Below, piece after piece: positions 12,513 to 23,466 of a stretch of 64,000 bases of DNA. The stretch lies in contig NW_022985071.1 of the NCBI RefSeq assembly GCF_010015585.1, forward strand, positions 561,979-625,978, written 5' to 3'. The position numbers were made by a program, and so were the translations under genes. The DNA comes from Eremomyces bilateralis CBS 781.70. Its lineage: Eukaryota; Ascomycota; Dothideomycetes; Eremomycetales; Eremomycetaceae. Positions within the stretch are counted from its first letter, which is position 1. Each line of letters begins with the position of its first letter. The notes under the pieces are model-generated. The model saw only the letters and a program-made list of their open reading frames with translations, was not told the origin of the DNA and did not search any database.

Positions 12513-15500
12513 TTGCGGGTCATTACATCGTCAGATTCATGGTCCAGATCCGCTGCCAGTATTGAGGAGATGCGCTGGCAGCCTCGCAAGACTCGCGGTC
12601 GGATTCATCCGATGCATATCACGAATTCAAACGACACCGCAGCCTGCAAGGCGGTACCGGCCACACAGTTCACAATGCTGCCACTTCCCTTGCTGCATTT
12701 TAATTCCTAATTAGCTAGACAGGGCTAGAATACACACGGTACATGTATACCACATTAGGGGCAATGGTCGGATTGTCTACCCGGATGTTAGCACTTCCCC
12801 CATGGAGTGAATAGAAGGTTCCTAATAGACTATTGAACAACATCGAGTTCCAGTCAGTACAGATAAAGTCGTAGGTGGACTGATGTAGTCACGACTTGTT
12901 TCGGATGCGAATCAAGGGTTTGAACCTAATCCCTAGGACGATCCCAATGCATACTGTGCAGGCAGTTACCTACTTGGCACAGCGCAGTTTGACTTCTAAT
13001 CCAGTCAATAAGGAGCCAATTCTCGTCGCATATATCGTGGCTCGTCCCAGGTTGATTGACGATGAACAATAACTTAAATTAGAAGCACACGTTTCCCCGG
13101 ACTCCACGAGTCCACATCTTCAGGTTTCCGGGCCGGGCATAACTCACATATTGCGCCCTAGGGGCTGGCGCGTTTGAAAAACTGGAAGGCGGTCACGCCA
13201 GACTATAGGCAATATATACTCCGTAATTCAATGAATTATGCACGGAAGCCGTCACCGCATCATGGAATGCAATGCTCGGGCCTCGGGGTCATTTAGTACG
13301 TACAAACCTTCCCTTATGTCAGACGGCAGTGACTGAAGTCTAAATCTAGACGTTTGAAGTGTGAATCCGTCCCTCGTTCAGGCCGTCAAGGTGGATTCCG
13401 TTCCTATTGGGGAATCCTAGCTCAGCTAATGGAATGCGGCCTACCGTCAGATGAAGTATGAGGAAAGCGCAAGGATCGAGTTCTCGTCTTCTCGACGCTT
13501 CCATAATCCATACCGTTAACCGTAAACATGGGTGGAGGCTGAGGTGACGAGTTACGACATCGGCCGTGCAACTCGAGAACTCAATGAGTGACTGCATGTG
13601 GTGGCTCTCTTCGAGTACGCCACGATAATTGCCGCCCGAAACCGGTCCCAAAGGGACGCTTTTGGTTACCCCATCGCCTCGGTCGAGCTAGAAATTCCAT
13701 CGTGACCGGAATACTGCAGGATGGAGTGACAGAAGACGTGACAGAAGGATCGAAGGGGTTTGGTTTCGGCGTGCTAAAGCGTCAGTCCGCTCCGAAAGTC
13801 CGTATTAATATTGTTAACTTCGGAAGAATTCTCTCATGAACGGCGTCGGGTAATCGGCATGAAGCCAATCCGATCGATGGAATCAAACTCAGTCAATATT
13901 GGTGGCAAGGGAAATATTAAAGCCGCTATCACATTCTTGTCATCGTTGATTCGTCTCATCGCAATCCGAAAGTCTTGAGCCTGCCAGCCTGGCACCTCTG
14001 GTGGTCAAATGTGGTGTGCTTGGTTGTGCTCATCAGGCGCACAGCCCATGATGATCAGTCGGAAGTTTTCTTGAGCCCCCAGTCCATGCCACCAACCCGA
14101 AGCAAGGTTCGTATTTCGATGACTGATCTGAATTCTGATGAATTCTACTATGATCGTGGTCCTCGGATACACCGTGCCTAGGACCTAATTCTCTCTCCCG
14201 AAGCCTCAAGGTCTTACTGTACCGACTAAGACCGAGTACTTACGCTGGTAGCCTAATGTGCGAGTACTGCGAGGTACACAGGGTGTATTGTGCAATGCCA
14301 TGGGAAGGAAGGAAAACAATGATAATTAACTCCATCTGTTGTCCAGTTGACCGAAAATTACGAAGGTATTATTAATTAAAGGGCTATACTACTACCATAA
14401 ACCCTCAAGGATGTTCCCGAGAGGTTGATCTGTCGTTGATGAGACGATCCGGATCTTGTCTTCATTGGGAAGCCAAGTCAGGATTCAGGAACAACAAGTC
14501 CAATCCCATCCCCAACAGCTGTGAACTCCTTGCCGGACAACGAAGGAGGCGTCGTCTGCTTCCTCACTTGATAGAATAGATGCGCCTGAAGCCCTGCACA
14601 GAACGGCTATCCTTGGAAACGGGGGGCGCCGCCACTGCCGGAATGGCGGGGTCGTGAAAATGAGCGAATGTAACAGAAACCCAGGTTGGAGATAACTTGC
14701 CAGGCTCCCCAGTCGACTCATCACCTCAAGGCTCAAATGCCAAGGCGAGAACCTCCAGCAATTCAAGTTTTGGCATCGTTTAAGTATGCGATTCACGATG
14801 ATCAACCAATTGGAGCGGATCAATATGGCTGGGCAGGGAGCGTTTCGCTCTGGGCAACCGGCAGCATCTCCATGCGCCATCGAAAAGCTTTCTCTTCCAT
14901 GTCCTGGACTCCCTGACGTCCCAGTTCTCAAACTTTCAATCCACGACTCTGTACTGGACAGCTGTGGCCCGGCGTACCACAGGGTGTTTCACAAACGCAC
15001 GCCCCTTCGCTGGTCACTCGACCGCAATAGGGCCACGTTCTGCTTGACACTGTAGCCGATCGTTTTCCTGCGGCGCTCTTTCTGGCGTAAATACGGACGA
15101 AACTGGTGTATGTTGTGTTCTAAGTACCTTCTCGTTGGGACTCTGCGTAACCGACGAGAAGCTGGCACGACCTCCTTGACGCGGTAATAGGGAGGTCGAT
15201 GGCAAATGGCAATAACGATACCGTATCCCTTCCCTATTGTGGCATCCACTGTTTTCCACTTCAACCATGCGGCTGTCCCTTGGCCCAACCCTTCCCCCAG
15301 TCCCTCGCATCACGACCGAAAGAAGGAGCGCCAGTTGCGTGATGGAGTGGGAAGTGGGAAGTGACTTGATGCCTGATGATGTGACGTCCGCCAGAGTCGC
15401 TCACGCCAGTGGATGGTCCGGGAGCGAAATTTTCCAAAGTTTGAACGAGATTGATTGACTGATGGCTGAAACTTTGCAAAAGCCTGGACCGGATCATGGA

Positions 15501-16787
15501 AGCATGGAATCATCCCTAGACGCCAATGCGGAGGCTAACGATTTAACGAAACCCAAATGGCAAATGGCAAATGGCAAATATCTCCGTCGTCAGTGGTAAC
15601 TGAAGGTAACATGAAGCAAAGTAAATTCATCACAAAAGTCCAGGCCTCCAGAGCATCCTCAACCTCAACCGGGCCACTATTCTATCCCGTCTGACTTAGA
15701 GATTTCATAATACCGCAATTCCACCGCATTGCCATATTCGCCTTCCGGCCAATCCGTTAAAGGTCGTATTTCGTTATTAAGATGATGCAGATCCATTGAA
15801 TACCGTCGCGGCTAACCCAGGATGGATCGGCGTTGAGGAACTATTTCTGGATGGAGTGGATATCCCTCCTGGTCTCCCGGCGTCCTGCCGTCCAAGCGGG
15901 ATTTTGCGCTGGAGGGGATTGGTCTGGAAGGAAGCCTTAGGATGAATCCACCTGAATACCCCAATTGAGCACTGTAATGAACACAGAGGGGATGGGACGG
16001 TGCCATGTTTTCTTTTCATCCCGTACTGCTGGCACTGCTGTGACACCCGACGGTTACGTTACTGGCATGCTTTCTTCCCGGATGTTAAAATCTACTGACT
16101 TCATGTTTCCTTAATTCCTTTCCCCACCAATTCGTCGTTCGCTCAAGAGCCGGGTCTCGATTTTGCCTTCGTTTAGACTCTTAAGTCTCTAATTAACGAC
16201 GCTCGCTCAATATCTATTATGGTGTAATCCAAGTCCAACGTCTTCCTGTGATTCTGCGGTTCACTTGCTTCTTGGTCTCCCATCTTCACTCGCAGATCGC
16301 CGTTAGTGCACCAAAGATTGCTCGCTGCGCCCTGTGCCGTCCGATTTTTCTCGAGAAAACCTCAAAGGTCCCCTCTCTTAAATCCTGATTGATCCTCTCT
16401 GGGGAACCCCATCAGATCCGTGGAAGCCGGTGGGGAAAAGTCGATTTGCCGTTCGGTTGGGGATTGAAGACATCGCAGACCTGAGTTCCATATCCTCATC
16501 CAATTCACTTGTGCCGTCGTGCTTCATTGAATCCGGAGATTACCTGAACAAGCAAGCCGTGGGCTACATCAGTACAACCTGCGGAATCTCTCACTACCCC
16601 TCCATACACACTCGCTTTACAATTCGGACCCAGATCTCGAGCAATTCACATATTTATCGCCTCCATGGAATAACGACTCTCTCTTTTCTACGACTTCCCT
16701 CCGATCCGGTATCGCCTCCTTGCCTACATCACCTGTCGCTAAAGCTTTCACCTCCACGCTTTCTTTCTTGTACCATATATTCCCACG
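12513..16787. other. gene-poor 4.3-kb stretch
   Basis: No gene, tRNA or terminal-repeat element could be supported here. Open frames are short, without splice-compatible continuation or family resemblance. A short run of four ATGGCAA-type units lies at 15556-15579. Bases 16080-16787 are pyrimidine-rich and probably hold the promoter and 5' leader of the membrane-protein gene at 16788. The rest could be old, decayed transposon sequence, but I saw no terminal repeats to show it. Confidence 0.4.
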
Positions 16788-18362
16788 ATGAGCGGGGAGT
16801 TTTTTAACAGTTGGCCCTTGTGGGCGAAAATGACATTCGTAAGTGATCCAAGGCACAATATATGTAGCTCCCAACCTTCAGACCCAAACTAACTCTCATC
16901 GCAGGTTTTAGGATGTGCTATAGTATGTCGTCACCTTCATATCACTCAACAATCGTTCTAACCAGTACCTACCCAGGTTATCACATTCGCTATGGGATGT
17001 TTCAAGTTATGGCACAGCCATCGCAAGTTGAAGAAGTACGTTCTAGCCGATGAGAAAGAAGCCACGCCGGCTATGGTAGAAGCACAGGTATCGCTGGACA
17101 CCGAATCAGAGGTTCCATTCGGGGTCCGGGCCTTGGAGAAGGGCATCGAGGTGGATGGAGTATGGATATCGCGGACAAATACTCCGAACTCAAGCGCGCC
17201 TGGTAGTCCAAGGATATCGTTCGCCAAAGGCTCGCCAGTTCTCCTTCCGAATCTCGATCTCCCGTCGGTCTCTTCGAACGATTTTACCCTACTTGGATCG
17301 AAGCCCAGCAGTCCGTCGAGCTCCCGAGCTCCGAGCTATGTATTCGAACGCGCGGTTGGCGCAGAGCGGTTACCATCAAACCCGTCCTCCTCGACTTTAG
17401 CAGTTAATGTACCGGGCGACGGCGGTCGACAGTATTCTTCGAGATACGAGCCAGTTCCGACGAGTACGGCATCAATGAGAGACGCCGAATCATCCCCAGA
17501 ATCCGGGTCACCCACCGAAGACGATACCCGGGACCGGACCTCCGGCGGCAGCTCCCTAGGATCCGTAGAAGGCTCAACCTCCCAGGAAGACGATGCAACA
17601 ACAGGAAAGGGCAAAGTTAAGGCCCAAAGACGTCCAAGAAATGAGAGAGCCAATCTCGATCTTCTCCACAGTCACCGACTCTCCCATGTCGCCGAAACTG
17701 GCCAGCTGACCCCACGGGTAAAGCGACCCGCCCTCGGCTCCGATCTTACAGGTGTCTCCGCAGACGGCGCTCGATTTCAGACCGCCGAATACACCATGAA
17801 CCGCCGAAGTGCCCCTTTGCCTCCCATGCTCCAGCTTGCGAATCGCAACTCTCTCCCTGACCACGCCGAGTCCCCCAAAGCGGATCGCAACGCGCTGAGC
17901 ACCATCCCCGATGACACCATCATACCAGGCAGCGGAGCCTTCCAACCTCACCGCAACACACTCGCTTTCCTTCCACATGCGCCCTCCGAATCCGGACATC
18001 CGGCCGCCATCCCCCCATTCCCAGAGTTCGACCCTCCTCGCCGCCCCGACCCGCTTCCTTCACTACCGTCACCGACACAGAAGCCTGGCCTTGTCCACTC
18101 ACACACCGAACCCATCCTCCCCGAGCAAGCGCACGCAAGGCCTGAATCTCAGGTATGGCGGAAGGTGAACTCCGGATTCGAGGTGCTGGCGCCCGGCTCG
18201 AAGCCGCGGATGTCGATCAACGTGGACGATGCACGGCTGGAGGACGACAATTACGAACCCAAGGAGAAAAGGCAATCCAAGCGGTTACAGAAGAAGCGCC
18301 AGTCGCCCCCAGCCGATGGCATAGCACGGGTATCAAAGTTCGTGGAGGGAGGGTTGATATAG
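16788..18362 (+). CDS. single-pass membrane protein with long disordered tail, contains 18-nt exon
   Basis: Exons 16788-16838, 16905-16922 and 16977-18362, all joined in phase 0; introns of 66 and 54 bases; about 484 residues. The first two small exons complete a hydrophobic span: 'MTFVLGCAIVITFAMGCFKL' begins at about residue 15, followed by the basic stop-transfer 'WHSHRKLKK'. Using only the ATG at 16992 would remove most of that span, which is why I chose the upstream start. The remaining 440 residues are Ser/Pro-rich and look disordered, with a basic C-terminal 'KEKRQSKRLQKKRQ'. I know similar fungal proteins only as hypothetical ones. The topology suggests a short lumenal or outer N-terminus and a large cytosolic tail, but the compartment cannot be told. 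Confidence 0.75.
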
Positions 18363-18949
18363 AGGATACTTCTGAACACTTGGATGTTAGAGGAGGCAAT
18401 TTTCCATCCGCCGTCTCGGCACGGTCAGGATATGTATTGGTTGGAGCATACTGGCGCAGATAGACGGATCGGAACTGGGATGGACATTGGACACTTGGAA
18501 ACTGGAAAATGGAAGGGTTCTGTTTATAGGCGGAATAGGTTAGGTCGTGATTCGAACGGAGTCAACCACGTCCGTGGACGAATATCACGATTGAGCGATC
18601 AGTAATTAGACGTAACTTCATCTTGACTGAATCTACATGAGAGAACCATAGGAATGACTTGATACAGTATTGAGATTCGAGGCGCAGTGTTGATATCTCA
18701 CAGTTCAGACTTCCAGGCGTAAATCCAGGTCAGGTGATCAGGCGTCTTAGGTGGTCAGTGCACGCGCCCAGCGACGCGTCTCAGCAAGAAAGAACCGCCA
18801 CTCCTACGCGTTTCTGCCTTGTCTTGTCGTCTGCAGATTTCCAGATTTCGCATCTCGCATCGGCTCGCTATTGTTTTCCATCCGTTGTGTCACCAAATTC
18901 CATTTAATCTGACTCCTCATTCTCGTTGTGCCTCTCTCAATTCGCTAAG
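18363..18949. other. intergenic, promoter of RAD51
   Basis: No coding frame is supported. The last 200 bases are pyrimidine-rich and are the likely RAD51 promoter and leader. Two ACGCGT-type sextets occur at about 18774 (GACGCGTC) and 18806 (TACGCGTT); they resemble the MCB cell-cycle box known upstream of DNA-replication and repair genes, but I cannot show function. Confidence 0.4.
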
Positions 18950-20204
18950 ATGAGCGCTGAAGATTCTGGTGCCGTTGATGAGGGTATGGGGGGCCCAGGC
19001 GCGCCCACTCCTCTTAGCTCTCTAGAGGTTGGTTGATACTTGATGGATGATGTGCGAGGGGACATGTAGCATTGACATGAGTTACAGGGAATGAACGGAA
19101 TTACGGCCCGAGACATCAAACTCATGGTTGATGCTGGCTATCATACAGTGGAATCCGTGGCATATACGTACGATCAGATCTTCCACTAGAAAGACATGCC
19201 ACTGACAATAGATCACAGTCCTACCAGGGCCCTCGAACAGATCAAAGGTGTCTCAGAGCAGAAGGCACGAAAGTTTCTCGATGAAGGTAAGGCATCCTGG
19301 ACTTACTTCATGGCCAACCGCTGACGATTCACAGTCACCAAGCTCGTCCCCATGGGCTTCACCACGGCCACCGACATGCACCAACGACGGAGCGAGCTGA
19401 TCTCTATCACGACCGGCTCGAAACAACTGGATACGTTGCTGGCCGGCGGCGTGGAGACCGGGTCCATCACCGAGATTTTCGGCGAGTTCCGGACGGGAAA
19501 GAGCCAGATCTGCCATACGCTCGCGGTGACGTGCCAGCTGCCATTCGACATGGGAGGAGGTGAAGGCAAATGCTTATACATCGATACCGAGGGCACCTTC
19601 AGGTAAGTCGTGGAAGCTCCACGTTCTACTCTAACCAAATTCTAACTCTGTCCTTTCTAGACCCGTTCGCCTGCTTGCCGTAGCCGCTCGGTATGGCCTC
19701 TCCGGGGAAGAAGTCCTCGACAACGTCGCCTACGCCCGCGCATACAACTCCGACCACCAACTCCAACTCCTCAGCCAAGCTGCGCAGATGATGACCGAGA
19801 CGCGCTTCGCGCTTCTAATCGTGGACTCCGCCACCTCGCTCTACCGGACGGACTTCAGCGGCCGTGGCGAGCTGTCCGCACGGCAGATGCACATCGCCAA
19901 GTTCATGCGGATGCTGCAGCGCCTTGCGGATGAGTTTGGCATCGCGGTCGTGATTACGAATCAGGTGGTGGCGCAGGTCGATGGCGGGCCGAGCGCGATG
20001 TTTAACCCGGATCCGAAGAAGCCCATTGGGGGGAACATCATTGCGCACGCGAGCACGACGAGGTTGAGTCTGAAGAAGGGGAGGGGGGAGACGCGGATCT
20101 GTAAGATCTATGACAGTCCTTGCTTACCAGAGAGTGACTGCTTGTTCGCGATCAACGAGGATGGTATTGGGGATCCGAGTCCGAAGGATTTGGAGAAGGA
20201 TTAG
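18950..20204 (+). CDS. rad51: RAD51 recombinase
   Basis: Five exons: 18950-19027, 19088-19167, 19219-19286, 19335-19602 and 19661-20204; about 345 residues. The N-terminal helix-hairpin-helix region reads '[20 protein letters not shown]', then '[14 protein letters not shown]'. The RecA core holds Walker A GEFRTGKS at about 125-132, Walker B 'ALLIVDS' near 215-221, [15 protein letters not shown] just after it (DNA-binding loop region), and '[14 protein letters not shown]'. The conserved C-terminal '[20 protein letters not shown]' is intact. Rad51 forms filaments on single-stranded DNA and carries out strand exchange in homologous recombination in the nucleus. Length matches other filamentous-fungal Rad51 proteins. 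All junction phases agree. The gene is convergent with the NAD synthetase gene. Confidence 0.97.
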
Positions 20205-20468
20205 ATAGAGAGGGATAACGTTGTAACGTTCTCGATGGGTCAAGGCGTTTCAGTGGCATGGTGAAATGGTGTTATGGGAGCCAACCACAGATCAATTTAA
20301 CGAAAGCTCAGAAACGAGCTCTCGTGGATCGTGTATCATTTTATGCGAATATCAATAGGTGCAATCACATATTATCGAACCTATCGTATTGATTGCGCAC
20401 GTTTTGATTTCTATAATAGCGAAATACAACCGTTCTTCTGATTTTGGCCCAGTGCATCCACTTCCATT

Positions 20469-22985
20469 TCAGGCACCTGGCTTCTTCCCCCTTGTCCTCT
20501 GAATCTTCTCCAGCTCCTCATCAATCTTCTTAAAACTCCAGGAATCCCAAAACGAAGGGTAGAGGAACGGCCGCAGATCAAACCGATTGTCGTCTGGGGA
20601 ATAGTCATTGCAGTGCAGTGCTGGCGTGAGCGTCGTCATCTTATGCCGATTGATGGCATAGTAATGGAAGAAACGCTTCACCTTCTCCGCCACCTGCTCC
20701 GGCTCGTACCGACCGCCCCATTCGTGGACCAGGCGCTGAAACATCCCGAAGGGACCGAGTTTGTGGACCTTTCGCAGGCGACCGAATTCGGTCAATTCAC
20801 CGTACGTCATGCCCATGTCCGCCTCGTCTGACTGCACGTAGTTCTCTGTGATCGGCTCCAGTTCGGCGGTGGGTGTGGCTGTTAAGAAATCATGCAGGAC
20901 AGGAATGCCGAAGCTCGTCTCCGCCCATGCCATGAAGCGCTTGAGGTCACTCTTATCGATGCCACCGATCGGATTGATATCAGCGGACGAGCAGTCGTAC
21001 TTTGTGAGATACCCACGGAGCGACTCTCCAACGTTCGCACTCCCTAGGACGAGGAGACTACCCCCTCCAGGACGGTTCCGAGTGGTCGGGAGGATCTGAG
21101 CGAATTCGTATGCCGTTACCATCCGCGATCGGGCCTGGATATTTTGTAACATAATGTTCTCGGCGGATGATCCGCCCTCGACCTTGAATTTCGGTTCGAA
21201 GTTGAGGGCGTTTACCACCAGGTTTCTTTGCGCTTCGTAGACTTGGTCGATGTCAAGATCGACGTGGTATGAGCCAATGGCATCGGATAGATCCTTGGCT
21301 CTCTGTCTCGTCTCCCTATATAAGAAGTTAGCAAAAGTGAAAAGATGGGGACACCGGCTCGACATACTCCGAACTTTGCTTAGACATGCCCATATATACA
21401 GTGTGGAAGAGCTGATTGCACAGCTCTTGCGGTGTCTCAGGCAGTTTGTCGGAATATCTTGCAACTCGCTTGACGTCCGCAATAACTTGCTCTTCCCCAG
21501 CCCTGATCGCATCCATGACAAGACTACACATGCCATAGACCATCGTTGATGTAGAGGCTGAATCAATCCCGCCTACCTTAATTTAGTGAAATACTCCGAA
21601 CCACTTAAGGGGCATTGCGTACCTGATAGAGGACAAAGGTATCCCGCCGCACCACATCTCCTCAAATAATCCCACAGATAGCACCCGCCGACATATGCAA
21701 TCTCTTCTTCAGGAGCGTGAAACCTTGGTTCAATCGCCGGACTTGGTCCAAGGCTGACATCCAGATCCGCCTGCTCAGAACTGAGCTCGAAGGGCGTCTC
21801 GATTCTATGATACTTCCTAGTCGACGTCGCTGCCTGCATGGCACGGGAGATGGTTGCCCGATTTGCGCGGACATCCTCAAGCTCAACGGTAGCGGTGATG
21901 ACTTCTACATCTTTAAGGGAGAATTGCGACGCCTGCGCAACAACGTCGCCGTTGATGAAGATCATGGCACATCCATCGTAATACAGACGGTCTCCATCGC
22001 ATCCTCTTTGGTTGGCGTACAGGTAGACTCCGCCGCTCTTCCTCGTGGCTTCTTGGATAAGCTGAAGTCTCTGGTTCAGCTTGCGGAGTGTGAAATGGGA
22101 GCCACTGCTGTTAGTGATGATCTCTACGCCATCCAAGCACATGGGAATGTGAGGAGCATCTGGAGTGAAGAGCTCCTCACAGGTCTCTGCACCGAAGCAG
22201 GTATCCTGGTAGGTCGGTGTCAGCAAGATGACTCCGTCTGCGCCTTCGAACTGAACATAGTCTTACTGGCGTTGAGATTACAGCGTCGCCGAAGAGGACA
22301 TGAGTCTCTCCTTGTAGCTTCTGGATTCGCCGCGGCAAGTAATATTGCTCATACTCTTGGGGCCTGAGCCAAGGGGTAAAGTGCCGCATCTCCCGATACT
22401 GAACAACCTAATTAATCTTTTTGGTCGTCAAACTCCCTGAATCAAGACCTACGTTTCCATCTGCATAGCAATCATTAGCAGGTATTTTCTGCTTCCATTC
22501 CAACACCTCTTCACATACCGTTTGCAAGGACCATCTTTGGCCGAATGAAGAGGATCTTTCCATTCAGACAGATGATTCGACAGTTATACCGAACGTTCCG
22601 GTGCTGGACTGGCATGCCAATGTCGAGCAGGATATCGAAGCAAGACTTGTCCTGGAGGATACACTCCATCTGCTCCCAGCAATGCAGATAGAGGTCCTGT
22701 TCCAACAGGTGGTCGAGGCAGCCATATCTGAAGGACATCAGTGGACGAATCTCCAGGCATGGAATCATTCAGCAAGTTGCCATACCCGCAGACCTCCAGC
22801 TCAGGTCCAACACGTAGCCTTGCATTCCTGCTTTTGGCCTCTTGAATACTCTGGATGATTCTTTGCCGATTCCCTTCAAAGTCAAGAGCCTATTTCTGAT
22901 ATGAGTGTGGTTGTAACGTGAAAGAAAGTGGCTTACACACCCATTGATTCAGATTGCAAGTCGCTACTGTCACAAGGTGGCCCAT
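20469..22985 (-). CDS. qns1: glutamine-dependent NAD+ synthetase, with an 8-nt microexon
   Basis: Eight exons: 22985-22941, 22889-22786, 22727-22519, 22460-22453, 22398-22267, 22205-21623, 21572-21368 and 21315-20469; about 710 residues, the usual length. The N-terminal nitrilase-type glutaminase domain has its catalytic Glu in GPELE (about residue 45) and the nucleophile Cys in AETCEE (about 175). The C-terminal synthetase has the ATP P-loop SGGIDS at 360-365, restored only by splicing to the second of two neighbouring AG acceptors. Exon 4 is just ATGGAAAC; with it the frame reads '[18 protein letters not shown]', as the family requires. The enzyme converts nicotinic acid adenine dinucleotide, ATP and glutamine to NAD+, the last step of the de novo and Preiss-Handler routes, in the cytosol. 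Confidence 0.95.
22453..22460 (-). other. 8-nt coding microexon of qns1
   Basis: The exon sequence on the minus strand is ATGGAAAC. It is flanked upstream by TATGCAG (acceptor) and downstream by GTAGGT (donor), with introns of 58 and 54 bases. The preceding exon ends on one base of a codon, so the exon gives D-G-N, and the next exon starts cleanly with Tyr. Skipping it would shift the frame. Confidence 0.88.
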
Positions 22986-23293
22986 GACGCTGAATGGTAT
23001 GCTTCTTCAACAGGAATTTTATTTCTTTGTCAGTAGTGGTTTATGAAAAGGGTTGGAATCTTCATGATGAGCTCATGTAATCAGTTATATGAAATTAATA
23101 AGGGTGGTGTGTGACAAACGGAAGGGATGTACCCAGTTTGCACAGCTCGTATTCCACCCGAATCGGCCCGGACACACCGAATGGGTAGCAGGTATGGGGG
23201 TGTATATATAGCACTTCCCGCAAAACAATAGCAATTGCTCCCTCCCCTCCAAACCAGTCGCTCTAGTGAACTGGTAAATTGAATTATCGAGTA

Positions 23294-23466
23294 CAGTCAA
23301 CCACCGCTATAACGATTACCGCTACAGCGATATTCGCGTTATAGCGATAAGATTCCCTGCACGGTTTCTCAATCAATGCTGCCAAGAAAATTCATTTTAG
23401 CGATATCCGCGATATAACGATTGGATTCGCCTGTACGGATTCAATCGTTATAGCGAAGGTTGACTG
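23294..23466. mobile_element. MITE with pogo/Fot-like terminal inverted repeats
   Basis: A 173-bp element starts with CAGTCAACCACCGCTATAAC and ends with the near-exact inverse (GTTATAGCGAAGGTTGACTG). It is flanked on both sides by TA, the target duplication of Tc1/mariner-superfamily elements. The inverted repeats run about 25 bases with two mismatched positions (AC against AA when inverted). Further GCGATA/TATAGCG subterminal motifs occur inside. It has no coding capacity, so it must have been moved by a transposase encoded elsewhere. Because the ends are still nearly identical and the TA duplication is intact, it looks fairly young. Confidence 0.85.

Noticed and set aside
12900-12960. GGTTTGAACC as a possible tRNA B box
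   Set aside because: No acceptor stem or A box at a workable distance on either strand.
15556-15579. Repeated ATGGCAA units as a possible CRISPR or satellite array
   Set aside because: Only about four direct short copies without spacers; ordinary simple sequence.
16430-16807. 125-codon plus-strand frame just before the single-pass membrane protein
   Set aside because: It overlaps the true start in another frame and has no recognisable content; most likely part of the 5' leader.
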